Below the pieces are notes generated by a model. It had not been told where the DNA came from and did not search any database. It saw only the letters and a program-made list of their open reading frames with translations. DNA of 64,000 nucleotides from Candidatus Anammoximicrobium sp. Its GTDB lineage: Bacteria; Planctomycetota; Planctomycetia; Pirellulales; Pirellulaceae. Each line of letters begins with the position of its first letter. The stretch's first letter is position 1. The stretch covers positions 99,609-163,608 of the forward strand of contig JAAYYU010000124.1 in NCBI GenBank assembly GCA_012515235.1, written 5' to 3'. This document shows, piece after piece, positions 55,615-64,000 of the stretch. Made by a program: the position numbers and the translations under genes.

Positions 55615-56544
55615 TCAGAACAGATGCGGTGCGGGGTCGAAGCCCAGTTCGCGCACTCGCTGACGATCTGCGTCCGCTTCCTTTGTCATGCCCAGCGCAT
55701 CGTAGACCAAGGCCCGATGATAGCGAATCACCGCGAGGCTCTTGCGGGATTTCTTGAGTTGCCGCGCGAATTCACGCTGATCCGTGTACTGACGCGTCTG
55801 CTCGAATTGCTTGTGTTGCAATTCCATGCCCGTGACGGCCAGATTCAGATCGGCCTCGGCGGCCTTCAGATCGCCGCGCCGGTATTGGATGTAGCCGCGA
55901 GTGTCCAGAATGGCCGCGTCCTGCCCGGCCAGATTGAGCGCCTGGCTGGCGTTCCCCAGAGCCTCGTCCAATTCGGGGTCTTTCGCGGTGTCCAGCGATT
56001 GCGCGTAAGCTAGGCCGTTCAGAAAGACGGCCCGCTGATCGGCCGACGCCGAGGCTTGGCGATCCACCAGTTTTTTCCAGTCCCGAATCGCTTCGGCGTG
56101 TCTTCCCAAGTGCTGCAGGACCTCGCTTCGCTGAATCAAAGCCCACAGGTTGGTGGGCTCCAACGTCAGGGCCATGTCGTAATCCGCCAGGGCCCTGTCG
56201 AACTGCTCATCCTCCAGCATCCAGTCGGCCCGGCAGGCATAGGTCGCGGCGCTGTCCTCCGCCCACTGGAGAGCCCGCTCCAGTCTGGCCAGTGCTTCCG
56301 GCTTCTTTCCGTCCAGCCACATCTCGGTCGCGGCAGCCACATGCCAGCGGGCCACCTCGGCCGGCAAGCCAAAATACAGCACGGGCCCCAGCGTGATCGC
56401 CAAGGCGATCGAGATTGCCAAACGGCCGGCCCAGCGGCCACTGGGCGGCGAGACAGGGGACTCCGCCGGATTCGTCGGTACGGCAGGCTCATCCCGCTTG
56501 TCCGGAGCAGAACAATTGCGGTCGTATGCCATCTGGATGGCCAC
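55615..56544 (-). CDS. membrane-anchored TPR protein, 309 aa
   Basis: After a 38-residue hydrophilic start there is a transmembrane segment (LAISIALAITLGPVLYFGL, residues 42-60). Then follow TPR repeats: AEDSAATYACRADWMLEDEQF, DRALADYDMALTLEPTNLWAL, HAEAIRDWKKLVDRQASASA and ALVYDALGMTKEADADRQRV. TPR regions bind protein partners. It is upstream of the DUF4175-like gene on the same strand with a gap of about 225 bases. ATG 56544 or 56532 may be the start. Confidence 0.85.
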   Translation of the reverse strand: MAIQMAYDRNCSAPDKRDEPAVPTNPAESPVSPPSGRWAGRLAISIALAITLGPVLYFGLPAEVARWHVAAATEMWLDGKKPEALARLERALQWAEDSAATYACRADWMLEDEQFDRALADYDMALTLEPTNLWALIQRSEVLQHLGRHAEAIRDWKKLVDRQASASADQRAVFLNGLAYAQSLDTAKDPELDEALGNASQALNLAGQDAAILDTRGYIQYRRGDLKAAEADLNLAVTGMELQHKQFEQTRQYTDQREFARQLKKSRKSLAVIRYHRALVYDALGMTKEADADRQRVRELGFDPAPHLF

Positions 56545-56919
56545 CCTTCCAGGTTCGCTGCATTACCAGCCTGGGATGGAAACGGACAACATCATGCAAC
56601 GAATTCTGACATTGACTTGCCGATACTGCAAACCTACTATTCGCCCCCTTGAAGTCCGCCGAGAACGCAGCGCGGTTGTATCGAGTCTGCCGGCTGGAGA
56701 AGATTTCCCGGTTTTCCCTGATTTATCGGTCTTTCTCCTGCCGAATAATGGGTTGACGGAATTGTCGTACGATCACGACTGACAGGTGTTCGGCGGATCA
56801 GCCTTTTCTCTTGGGAAGCAAAAGCTGTCATCTGTGGTGTTGCGCGGGCGGTATCGGCACCGAGCTGACTTCCGGTGCGGTCACTTCTTTCGTGGGCCTA
56901 CTGTAAGGACGCATAAGCC
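56545..56919. other. 375-base divergent gap
   Basis: No gene is supported. A TTGACG hexamer at 56753-56758 has no matching -10 at the right distance; promoters for the divergent genes are presumed here. Confidence 0.4.
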
Positions 56920-58059
56920 ATGCGAAAAACCCTTTGGCGAACGACGCTCGGTTCAGCGGTCGTTCTCTTGATCAGTGCCGTTTCTGTGCCGGGATGCTCC
57001 ACCAGCAGCGGCTTCAAGATGCCCGAAAGCACTTGGTTCAGCTGGGGCAAGAAGAAGCCGGACAACACGGCCTTGGCGTCCAAGCCGACCACGGGACTGC
57101 CAGCTCCTCCATCGACCTTGACTTCCCCCAACACGGCCCCCAGCTATGTTCCGGGCACAGGCGGGACGTCGACGTACGCCAACAACCAGTACCGCGGGAC
57201 GCCTGCCGGCGGCACGACGCCCGGAGCGGCCGCATACGGCTCTCAGCCAGGAGGCGCAAACTACTATTCAGCAGCAAGTTATGGCACCGCAGCCGGTGCC
57301 AATCGCGGCGTTGGATCGGCGAACCAAGCCTATGGCGGCACGGGATCGTCCCAGGGATTCTATTCGCCCGATTATCGCGGCGCTCCAACTCCTGCTGCCG
57401 GCGGAACCAGTGCTTACGCTAGGCCTTCTGCTCCGGCCAGCTATCCCGCCGAATCAGGCGGCTATCCCGCTGGTTCTGGCGGTGATGCCTATGGCTCGTA
57501 CAATCAGAGCGGTCGAGTGGCCACGCCAAGTGCGGCCAGCCAGCCGTGGGGACAACCTGCCGCCACTTCTGCGACTCCCTATGCCGGCACGGCTGGCAGC
57601 AGCTACGGCGGCGCAGCAGCGTACGGGCAAACGCCCGCGACCAACGCCGCACCCGCCTACGACGCTTCCGGTGCCAACCGTGGGACGACCGGCTACGCGG
57701 GAAGCACAGGTGCTTACAGCGGAAGCACTTACGGCGGAAGTCTGTACGGCAACGCACAGCCTGCGGCTCCTCAGGCGTCAGGCCAGGATTCGCTGTCACC
57801 GGTGGTCGCGGCTGGCGGGTATCGGCCGGGCAGCACTGGCAGAAACACCCAGTTTGGAACCAGTGACAACTTGAGCGTTCCGTCTGGCGAAGCGGTTCAG
57901 CCGGCGTCGTTTGCGGGCGCAGGGCAAGCAGCTGGCGGCAGTTCCCTGTCCGCTCCGAGCCCGATTGGTGGCAACGCCCAGAATCCGGACGGAGGATCCT
58001 CGCCAGCGCAAACGGCGACGGGCGGATCAAACACGTATCCCAGCACTTATCAGCGCTAG
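56920..58059 (+). CDS. low-complexity secreted lipoprotein, 379 aa
   Basis: The leader (TTLGSAVVLLISAVSVPGC) ends in a lipobox cysteine at residue 26. The rest is made of Gly, Ala, Ser, Thr, Tyr and Pro in irregular repeats (SYGTAAGANRGVGSANQAYG, YAGSTGAYSGSTYGGSLYG), with recurring Tyr-Gly-Gly steps. Such sequence suggests a flexible or self-associating surface protein. The gene ends in a clear rho-independent terminator at 58105-58136. I do not recognise a family. The repeats make it a possible case of length variation between strains. Confidence 0.8.
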   Translation: MRKTLWRTTLGSAVVLLISAVSVPGCSTSSGFKMPESTWFSWGKKKPDNTALASKPTTGLPAPPSTLTSPNTAPSYVPGTGGTSTYANNQYRGTPAGGTTPGAAAYGSQPGGANYYSAASYGTAAGANRGVGSANQAYGGTGSSQGFYSPDYRGAPTPAAGGTSAYARPSAPASYPAESGGYPAGSGGDAYGSYNQSGRVATPSAASQPWGQPAATSATPYAGTAGSSYGGAAAYGQTPATNAAPAYDASGANRGTTGYAGSTGAYSGSTYGGSLYGNAQPAAPQASGQDSLSPVVAAGGYRPGSTGRNTQFGTSDNLSVPSGEAVQPASFAGAGQAAGGSSLSAPSPIGGNAQNPDGGSSPAQTATGGSNTYPSTYQR

Positions 58060-58104
58060 TTGGGGTTTCGCCGGAGTGTTTTGAAATCGTCGGGAAGAGA
58101 CTTC

Positions 58105-58136
58105 AAACGCGGGCTGTTTCTGGCCCGCGTTTTTTC
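58105..58136 (+). terminator. rho-independent terminator of the low-complexity lipoprotein gene
   Basis: A perfect 10-bp stem (AAACGCGGGC 58105-58114; GCCCGCGTTT 58123-58132), an 8-base loop and a T-rich tail to 58136. It lies 46 bases after the stop codon at 58059. Confidence 0.8.
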
Positions 58137-58291
58137 GTGGAAATGCGATCTGCCGGGTTCTGAGTCATTCGAGGGCGCGTGCAACCAGGCCTGGGGCACG
58201 TTTTTTTCAAGTTGCTTCGGATTCCGTTTCCCGCCGTCCTATTGCGAATAGGGCCAGTATTCCTTAAACTTGCCGCGTGGCCTTCATCTGT

Positions 58292-58365
58292 GCCAGCGTA
58301 GCTTCAATCGGCAGAGCACCGCATTCGTAATGCGGGGGTTGCGGGTTCGACTCCCGCCGCTGGCT
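58292..58365 (+). tRNA. tRNA-Thr (anticodon CGT)
   Basis: The acceptor stem GCCAGCG pairs with CGCTGGC; the D arm is GCTTCAATCGGCAGAGC. The anticodon arm CCGCA-TTCGTAA-TGCGG carries anticodon CGT (Thr, reading ACG). The T arm is GCGGG-TTCGACT-CCCGC. The 3' CCA is not encoded. Confidence 0.92.
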
Positions 58366-58399
58366 CTTTCTCTGCTTGAAATATTTTCGGAGAGCCGGT

Positions 58400-59734
58400 A
58401 TGACGGCAGGTGCGCAAGTAACGACGGTTGACGTTCGCGAGGTGGTTCTGTCCAACAGCTCCTTTGGGCCTCAAGAGATCCAGGGCATCATTCGAGCGAT
58501 CGCCGAGGATGCCTCGCGGTATGCGGTGCTGCGCGACGCGGTGAACGAGTTGTCGGCACGGGGCGAGCAGACGCCGGCCAGCGCGGTGCGACTGGGCGTG
58601 TGCTGCTACCTGTTGGGCCGTTACGGTCAGGCCGAACAGACGTTGGCCAAGGCTGACGGCGGTGCCGTAGCCCACTTCTATTTGGGCAAGACCAAGGCGG
58701 AACTGGGCAAGTACCAGGAGGCAATCACCTGTTACGAATCCGCTCGGACGGCGGGTTACGACGCCGACGCTTGCGCCCTGGCCATCGCCGAAGCCTATCG
58801 CAGCGCCGGCAACGCCCAGCAAGCATTGGCGATTCTGGATCAGATGTTTGGTCCCGTCGAGCAGACCGCGGATTACTTGTATCAGCGCGGTGCGACGGTG
58901 GCCGCGATCGGCGGTAATCCCCAGGAAGTGGTCGCCTTGTTCGAACGGGCGGTCGACACGGATCGCAGGCATTCGGGCGCCTTGTTCGGTCTGGCCGTAG
59001 AGAACGACCGCCGAGGCAATGACGAAGAGGCGTTGCAGTTGTACCAGCGCGCTGCGGAATGCTATCCGACCTACATTGGCGCCTTGTTGAATCTGGGTGT
59101 CTTGTACGAGGACTTCCAGAAATACGACCTTGCTCAGCAGTGCTATCTGCGGATTCTGGAGCAGTTTCCCGGCCATCCGCGGGCTCACCTGTATCTGAAG
59201 GACGCGTCGGCTTCGAGGGACATGTTCTACGACGAGGAGGCCCTCAAGCGGCAAGACCGGCTGACACAGATACTCAGCGTGCCCGTGTCCGATTTCGAGC
59301 TATCGGTTCGCAGCCGCAACTGCCTGCAACGGATGGGCGTTCGCACGCTGGGCGACTTGGCCCGGACCACGGAAGCCGAGTTGTTGTCGAGCAAAAACTT
59401 TGGCGAGACCTCTCTGGTCGAAATCCGCGACATGCTCACCTCCAAGGGATTGCAATTGGGCCAATTCGCCCACGAGCGACCGGAACAGGAGCAGCCCGTC
59501 GACCTGTCGCACCTGTCCGACGAGGAGCAGGCCTTGTTGAACCGGCCGATCTCCGACTTGAACCTCTCTGTGCGAGCACGCAAGTGTATGGTGCGATTGG
59601 GATTAACATCGATCGGCGAGTTGGTTCGGAAGACGGGCGACGATCTTCTGGAATGTAAGAACTTCGGCGTCACCAGCTTGAACGAGGTCAAAGAAAAGCT
59701 GACCCAGTACAACCTCAAGCTCCGCGGCGAGTGA
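58400..59734 (+). CDS. TPR protein with two C-terminal RNA polymerase alpha-CTD-like domains, 444 aa
   Basis: Residues about 65-270 are TPR repeats ([40 protein letters not shown]). The C-terminal part holds two copies of the helix-hairpin-helix domain of RNA polymerase alpha: residues 295-352 ([34 protein letters not shown]) and 382-442 ([34 protein letters not shown]). Copy 1 keeps Arg304, Asn307 and Cys308, equal to E. coli alpha Arg265, Asn268 and Cys269 that touch DNA UP elements; copy 2 has Lys instead of Asn. It starts 35 bases after tRNA-Thr and 92 bases before tgt. It may bind DNA at promoters or mimic alpha; this is inference. Confidence 0.9.
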   Translation: MTAGAQVTTVDVREVVLSNSSFGPQEIQGIIRAIAEDASRYAVLRDAVNELSARGEQTPASAVRLGVCCYLLGRYGQAEQTLAKADGGAVAHFYLGKTKAELGKYQEAITCYESARTAGYDADACALAIAEAYRSAGNAQQALAILDQMFGPVEQTADYLYQRGATVAAIGGNPQEVVALFERAVDTDRRHSGALFGLAVENDRRGNDEEALQLYQRAAECYPTYIGALLNLGVLYEDFQKYDLAQQCYLRILEQFPGHPRAHLYLKDASASRDMFYDEEALKRQDRLTQILSVPVSDFELSVRSRNCLQRMGVRTLGDLARTTEAELLSSKNFGETSLVEIRDMLTSKGLQLGQFAHERPEQEQPVDLSHLSDEEQALLNRPISDLNLSVRARKCMVRLGLTSIGELVRKTGDDLLECKNFGVTSLNEVKEKLTQYNLKLRGE

Positions 59735-59825
59735 GGCAGGACGCGGATGCCCGTCGTTTGCGTCGCATCCCGGATTTCGCCTTCCGCATCTCGCGACGCC
59801 TCCTGCAACCTGTGACTCGCAACCC

Positions 59826-60956
59826 GTGACCTCCAACTTCTCCTTTCAACTGCTGCATGCCGACCCCCGGTGCGGCGCACGACGCGGCTTGCTCGTCACT
59901 CCCCATGGCGCGGTCGACACGCCGGCTTTCATGCCGGTAGGCACGGCCGCAACGGTCAAGGGTCTGACGGCGCGGGCGATCAGCGAGACGGCGACGCAGA
60001 TGCTGTTGGCCAATACCTACCACTTGGCGTTGCGGCCCGGAGAAGATGTCATCCGTGATCTCGGTGGTCTGCATCGATTCATGGGCTGGGACGGCCCGAT
60101 TTTGACTGATAGCGGCGGGTTTCAGATCTTCAGCTTGGCCCAAAACAGCCGGGTCTCGGAACGGGGTGTCGTCTTTCGCTCGCATATCGATGGCCGGTTG
60201 CTGGAGTTGACGCCGGAGCGGGCGACCGGAATCCAGGAAGCGTTGGGCAGCGACATTGCGATGGTTCTGGACCACGTGGTCTCGCTGCCGTGCCAGCGCG
60301 ATGTCGCTCGCGACGCCTGCGAACGTTCAATTCGCTGGGCAGATCGGTGCCGGTCCGCAGCCACCCGCAGCGATCAAGTGCTGTTCGCGATTGTCCAGGG
60401 CGGCCTGGACGAGCAATTGCGTGTGCAGTGTGCTCGCCGACTTGTCGCGCTCGACTTCCCCGGCTACGCCATCGGCGGGCTCAGCGTGGGCGAACCGCAG
60501 GGCCAGATGCTTCGGATACTGGACGTGACGTGCCCGGAATTACCGTCGAACCGGCCGCGTTACCTGATGGGTGTCGGCACTCCGCAAGACCTCCTGGAGG
60601 GCATCCAGCGGGGCGTGGATCTCTTCGACTGTGTCCTGCCTACCCGCAATGGCCGTAACGCTTTGGCGTTCACGGACTTTGGGCCGCTGAAACTCAGGAA
60701 TTTGAAGCATCAGCGAGACGGCCGACCGATCGATTCGACCTGCCCCTGTCCGGCCTGCCAGCACAGTCGAGGCTACCTGCGGCATCTGTTCATGGCGGGC
60801 GAAATGCTCGGTCCCATCCTCCTTTCCGCTCACAACATCGTCTATTACCAGCGTTTGTTGGCCGAAGTACGGGCTGCGATCCAAGCCGGCGGGTTCGCGG
60901 AGTTGGTCCGGGCGAAACAAGACCAGTGGCGTTTGGGGCAAGATGGGGAAGGATAG
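59826..60956 (+). CDS. tgt: queuine/preQ1 tRNA-guanine transglycosylase
   Basis: This 376-residue enzyme exchanges guanine 34 of tRNAs with GUN anticodons for preQ1 (bacterial form). Visible marks: [30 protein letters not shown] (catalytic region), [18 protein letters not shown] and the zinc site [17 protein letters not shown]. The segment [20 protein letters not shown] with [13 protein letters not shown] is family-typical. The start is a GTG at 59826; no earlier ATG fits. It is followed by yajC and secDF, the same neighbourhood as in many other bacteria. Confidence 0.93.
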   Translation: MTSNFSFQLLHADPRCGARRGLLVTPHGAVDTPAFMPVGTAATVKGLTARAISETATQMLLANTYHLALRPGEDVIRDLGGLHRFMGWDGPILTDSGGFQIFSLAQNSRVSERGVVFRSHIDGRLLELTPERATGIQEALGSDIAMVLDHVVSLPCQRDVARDACERSIRWADRCRSAATRSDQVLFAIVQGGLDEQLRVQCARRLVALDFPGYAIGGLSVGEPQGQMLRILDVTCPELPSNRPRYLMGVGTPQDLLEGIQRGVDLFDCVLPTRNGRNALAFTDFGPLKLRNLKHQRDGRPIDSTCPCPACQHSRGYLRHLFMAGEMLGPILLSAHNIVYYQRLLAEVRAAIQAGGFAELVRAKQDQWRLGQDGEG

Positions 60957-61061
60957 TCTCCGAAAAAGGGCCCAGGCCGTTGGGAAAATCCGAGTCTTCG
61001 GCATCCTTCGCCGGATCACACGGCAGAAGTCGCCCGACCCATGCTCCTTCGCTAGCTGCTC

Positions 61062-61090
61062 TTGCCCCTGACGACGCAAGGCTTTATCAT
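61062..61090 (+). promoter_or_regulatory. promoter candidate for yajC-secDF
   Basis: TTGCCC (61062-61067) and TATCAT (61085-61090) with a 17-base spacer, 115 bases before the yajC start. Confidence 0.45.
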
Positions 61091-61204
61091 ACGCCGGTTA
61101 ATTTGCCGCCAGGCCGGCCCGCCTGTGTAGGGTCAGCCGGGCTGTTTTTCATTCCCGGATGCGGGCGTCGTGGGACTTCCCGCCGTGATCAGTCGGAATC
61201 TGTC

Positions 61205-61555
61205 ATGCTCAGCGGTCTGCCAACGTTCCACTCGCTGTTGCTCGCTGCGGAGGGGCCTGCCAGCCTCACGAGCCTGCTGCTGCCGATTGTCATGATCGGC
61301 TTCCTGTTTTACCTGCTGATTGTCCGTCCCGAAAAGCGCAAGCAGTCGGACGTGGCCAAAATGCAGACGAATCTGAAGAAGAACGATCATGTGGTGACGA
61401 TCGGAGGCATCTTGGGCGTCGTGGTCAACGCGCCGGCAGGATCCAACGAGGTCACGTTGCGCGTGGACGAGAACACCCGGATCCGTTTTCTGCGCAGTTC
61501 CATCTCACGAGTGGTGTCATCCGAGAAGTCGGCGGAAGAGGAGAAGGAGAGCTGA
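61205..61555 (+). CDS. yajC: preprotein translocase subunit YajC
   Basis: This 116-residue protein has an N-terminal hydrophobic stretch (TSLLLPIVMIGFLFYLLIVRP) ending in the family motif with Pro after the membrane segment, then a charged cytoplasmic domain (KQSDVAKMQTNLKKNDHVVT, IGGILGVVVNA). It assists SecDF in protein export. The start is ATG 61205; the longer open frame to 60926 lacks a leader and runs into tgt. It is 169 bases ahead of secDF on the same strand. Confidence 0.9.
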   Translation: MLSGLPTFHSLLLAAEGPASLTSLLLPIVMIGFLFYLLIVRPEKRKQSDVAKMQTNLKKNDHVVTIGGILGVVVNAPAGSNEVTLRVDENTRIRFLRSSISRVVSSEKSAEEEKES

Positions 61556-61724
61556 ACATCACGCGAACCGAGCGTGAGCCTTTCGCGTTTGCTCCGGCTC
61601 AGACAAACCGGCTTCACTCGCCGTTTTCGCCACGGATCAGGGAAGGCCAGCGGCGTGCCCGCCGGATCGTTCCCGGACACTCGAACACCTTTACAGCGTC
61701 TCTCGGAATCAGGAAGTTCCTGTT

Positions 61725-64000
61725 ATGTCGTTAGATTTGATTTCGACCGTCTTGGTTGGGCAATCCTCCTGGCTGCAGTCGCCGGAGTTCATGACGATCC
61801 TGAAACTGATCGTTGCCTTCCCGCTGCCGATTTTCCTGGGAATCTGGCTTGCCAAACTCCTGCGGATGCGGGATTTCGGCTGGAAACTGGCGACCATCTT
61901 CTGCACGCTGTGCATCGGCGGCGTGTTTCTGACCAGCTTTCCGTTGCGGCTGGGCGTGGATCTGAAGGGCGGCGTGATCCTGGTCTACGAGATCGACCGC
62001 GACGCGCTGAAGATCGATGAGTCCACCGTTATTTCACCTACTTCCATCGATTGGGGGCACTTGCTGCAGCGGTTGAACGATCGCATCAACCCGTCGGGCA
62101 CCAAGGAAATCGTCGTGCGGCGGTACGGCGATTGGCAGGTCGAAGTGATCATTCCCGACGTCGACACGAGCGAAGTCGAACGCATCAAGAAGTTGATCAG
62201 CACCGCCGGGTCTTTGGAATTCCGCATCGTCGCCAACTCGACGCAGCACGACGCGACGATCCAGGCAGCCAAGGCCCAGGCACAGGATTCGGCCAAGAAG
62301 CGATCCAAGTACGTACTGGATCAAGACGGCAACCGAATCGGTTACTGGGCGCGCGTGGGCCGCGAAGTGAACGAAGTCAAGGGAGGCATTCGCCCGCTCA
62401 AGGTGCATGTTGCGAATTACACGATCCGCAACTCTGCCACCGGCGACCTGCTCGAACTCCAGAATGTGTCGCTGGATCAAGAGTACGGTCTGGAGCGCTG
62501 GCTGAAGGAGCAGGGAATCTCGGACATCGACGTGCTGATGTACACCGGCGATGAATACGGTGTCTCCGGCGAGAACCTGGGCATGGTGAGCCGCGGCAAC
62601 GATGAGTTGGCCAACCCTTGCGTCCACTTCAACATGAAAGCTTCCGGCGCCGGCCTGATGGGCGGGCTGACGGGAGACAACTTGCCGGACGAGCAACGGG
62701 GGTTCTATTCCCTGCTGGGGATCATGCTCGACGGCAGCCTGCTGTCGGCGCCGCGCGTGATGAGCACGATTACGGACAGCGGCCGGATCACCGGCCAGTT
62801 CACGCAGGAAGAGGTCGATTTCCTGGTGGGCATTCTCCAGGCCGGCAGTCTTCCGGCGGCATTGAAGAAAGCCCCGATCGCACAGAACACCATCGGCGCG
62901 ATCGTCGGCGACGAGACGATCCGCCGCGGCAAACTCGCGGCCGGACTGGCGCTGGCTTCGACCTTCGTGTTCATGGTGATCTGGTATCGTTTTGCGGGTT
63001 TCGTCGCCTGCCTGGCTCTGGCTGCCAATTTGCTGCTGACCTTGGCCGTGATGAAATTCCCGTTGCGGGCCCCTCTCACGCTGCCCGGCTTGGCCGGTTT
63101 GGTCCTGGGCGTGGGCATGGCCGTCGACGCCAACGTGCTGATTTACGAACGCATCCGTGAAGAATTGGAACGTGGTTCCGCGCTGCGGATGGCGATCCGC
63201 AACGGATTCGACCGCGCTATGGTTACGATCGTCGACTCCAACCTGACCACGTTGATTACTGCGCTGGTCATGTACGTGATTGGCACGGACCAGATCCGCG
63301 GTTTTGCGATCACGCTTTCGTTGGGCATCATGATCAGCATGTTCACAGCCGTCTTCTGTGCCCGTGTAGTGTTCGACATCTTCGAGCGTAAACGCTGGAT
63401 CTCGACGTTGCGGATGACGAAGCTGTTCGACGTAACCCACATTGACTTCCTGGGCAAGAAACACATCGCAATCGGTCTGTCCATACTGTTCATCGTCGTC
63501 GGTTTGGTGGCGACCGCGGCACGCGGCAAACAGATCTTCGACATTGATTTCTTGGGCGGCACATCGGTCACGATGGTCCTGAAGGAATCGGCGGACGAAC
63601 GCGGTATTCGCAGCAAGTTGGACGAGCAGTTTGCCGGGATGCGAATCGACGGTTCGGCCGTCCAGTACTCAGTCAACCGGGTCGACGTGGAAGGCCTGCA
63701 GGAACGCACGGTGTGGAAGATCGACTCCTCGCTGCAAGAGGTCGAGGAGTTGGAAAAAATCCTCCAAGAGTTGTTTCCCGTCGCCGTACATTCGGTGACG
63801 GTCAGCCAACTGACGGAGGAGCGAAGCCCCTTAAGTCCGGCGACGCCCCAGGCTCCTGAGAAGACCGAACCGGCTAAACCGGCCAGCAAGACCGCAGAGC
63901 CAAAGCAGCCAACGACTCAGCCGGCACCGGTTGAAGCGCCGAAGGAAAAGCCGGCAGAAACCAAACCAGCAGAAACCAAACCAGCGGAGGCAAAACCGGC
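61725..64000 (+). CDS. secDF: SecDF fusion protein-export membrane protein, C-terminus beyond window
   Basis: From ATG 61725 the chain runs beyond the right edge (at least 758 residues). The SecD part has an N-terminal membrane segment, the LGVDLKGGVILVYEI periplasmic start, a large periplasmic head and six membrane helices (GLVLGVGMAVDANVLIYERI is the SecD signature in TM4-5). It is followed without a stop by a SecF part (KKHIAIGLSILFIVVGL, FDIDFLGGTSVTMVLKE). A long Pro/Lys/Ala/Glu linker (AKPASKTAEPKQPTTQPAP) fills the end of the window. SecDF uses the proton gradient to complete export. Confidence 0.93.
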   Translation, partial: MSLDLISTVLVGQSSWLQSPEFMTILKLIVAFPLPIFLGIWLAKLLRMRDFGWKLATIFCTLCIGGVFLTSFPLRLGVDLKGGVILVYEIDRDALKIDESTVISPTSIDWGHLLQRLNDRINPSGTKEIVVRRYGDWQVEVIIPDVDTSEVERIKKLISTAGSLEFRIVANSTQHDATIQAAKAQAQDSAKKRSKYVLDQDGNRIGYWARVGREVNEVKGGIRPLKVHVANYTIRNSATGDLLELQNVSLDQEYGLERWLKEQGISDIDVLMYTGDEYGVSGENLGMVSRGNDELANPCVHFNMKASGAGLMGGLTGDNLPDEQRGFYSLLGIMLDGSLLSAPRVMSTITDSGRITGQFTQEEVDFLVGILQAGSLPAALKKAPIAQNTIGAIVGDETIRRGKLAAGLALASTFVFMVIWYRFAGFVACLALAANLLLTLAVMKFPLRAPLTLPGLAGLVLGVGMAVDANVLIYERIREELERGSALRMAIRNGFDRAMVTIVDSNLTTLITALVMYVIGTDQIRGFAITLSLGIMISMFTAVFCARVVFDIFERKRWISTLRMTKLFDVTHIDFLGKKHIAIGLSILFIVVGLVATAARGKQIFDIDFLGGTSVTMVLKESADERGIRSKLDEQFAGMRIDGSAVQYSVNRVDVEGLQERTVWKIDSSLQEVEELEKILQELFPVAVHSVTVSQLTEERSPLSPATPQAPEKTEPAKPASKTAEPKQPTTQPAPVEAPKEKPAETKPAETKPAEAKP

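Overview
The window looks like a chromosomal segment of a high-GC planctomycete, most likely of the Pirellulales type. The evidence is two DUF1559 proteins with a prepilin-type N-terminus, many Tat- or Sec-exported sugar and oxidoreductase proteins, a DUF4838 protein, a MoxR/VWA pair, lipoproteins with one carboxypeptidase-like beta domain, and short-range mixing of strands with few long operons. This is inference from protein families; there is no rRNA here and the species cannot be named.

Layout. 1-4.7 kb: the start of an Mrp/ApbC ATPase, a small unknown protein, a VWA protein, a cupin and a SufS-like cysteine desulfurase. 4.7-11.5 kb: EttA, a Tat-exported Gfo/Idh/MocA oxidoreductase, a DUF4838 protein and, divergent from it, a SUMF1-fold protein without the catalytic cysteines. 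12-15 kb: two tandem pairs, each a DUF1559 prepilin-like protein followed by a small lipoprotein. 15-21 kb: exported catabolic-looking proteins (FAD oxidoreductase, ceramidase-like hydrolase, alpha/beta hydrolase, a Tat-exported unknown). 21-22.7 kb: an RdgC-like protein and a short decayed stretch that may derive from a type I restriction HsdR gene. 22.7-27 kb: MoxR ATPase and a large membrane VWA/glutamine-amidotransferase-like protein. 27-36 kb: NHL-repeat lipoprotein, unknown secreted proteins, a large exported protein carrying a palindromic repeat inside its reading frame, a TIM-barrel protein with a nested beta domain, and a second exported Gfo/Idh/MocA protein. 36.3-38.6 kb: a striking three-part fusion, CRP-like domain + acetate kinase + PduL-type phosphotransacylase. 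38.7-44 kb: a UDP-sugar epimerase coupled to an ExeA-like ATPase, a secreted unknown and a TerB/DUF533 protein. 44-48.1 kb: asnS, a small protein, a barrel-like protein and a SIS sugar-binding protein. 48.2-48.9 kb: antitoxin plus a frameshifted PIN toxin. 49-56.5 kb: a hexosaminidase-like protein, a 1220-residue membrane protein with a huge disordered tail, and a TPR protein. 56.9-64 kb: a low-complexity lipoprotein with a clear terminator, tRNA-Thr(CGT), a TPR protein ending in two RNA-polymerase alpha-CTD-like domains, then tgt, yajC and a secDF fusion running off the end.

Three themes deserve attention. First, the cNMP-AckA-PduL fusion would carry out the whole acyl-CoA to acid plus ATP conversion on one chain. 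Second, the TPR/double alpha-CTD protein keeps the DNA-contacting residues of RNA polymerase alpha in its first copy. Third, the window carries several REP-like palindromes, including a 35-bp perfect inverted repeat seen twice, one hairpin that supplies the end of a gene and one triple unit translated inside a gene. No CRISPR array, prophage, complete insertion sequence or rRNA was seen.
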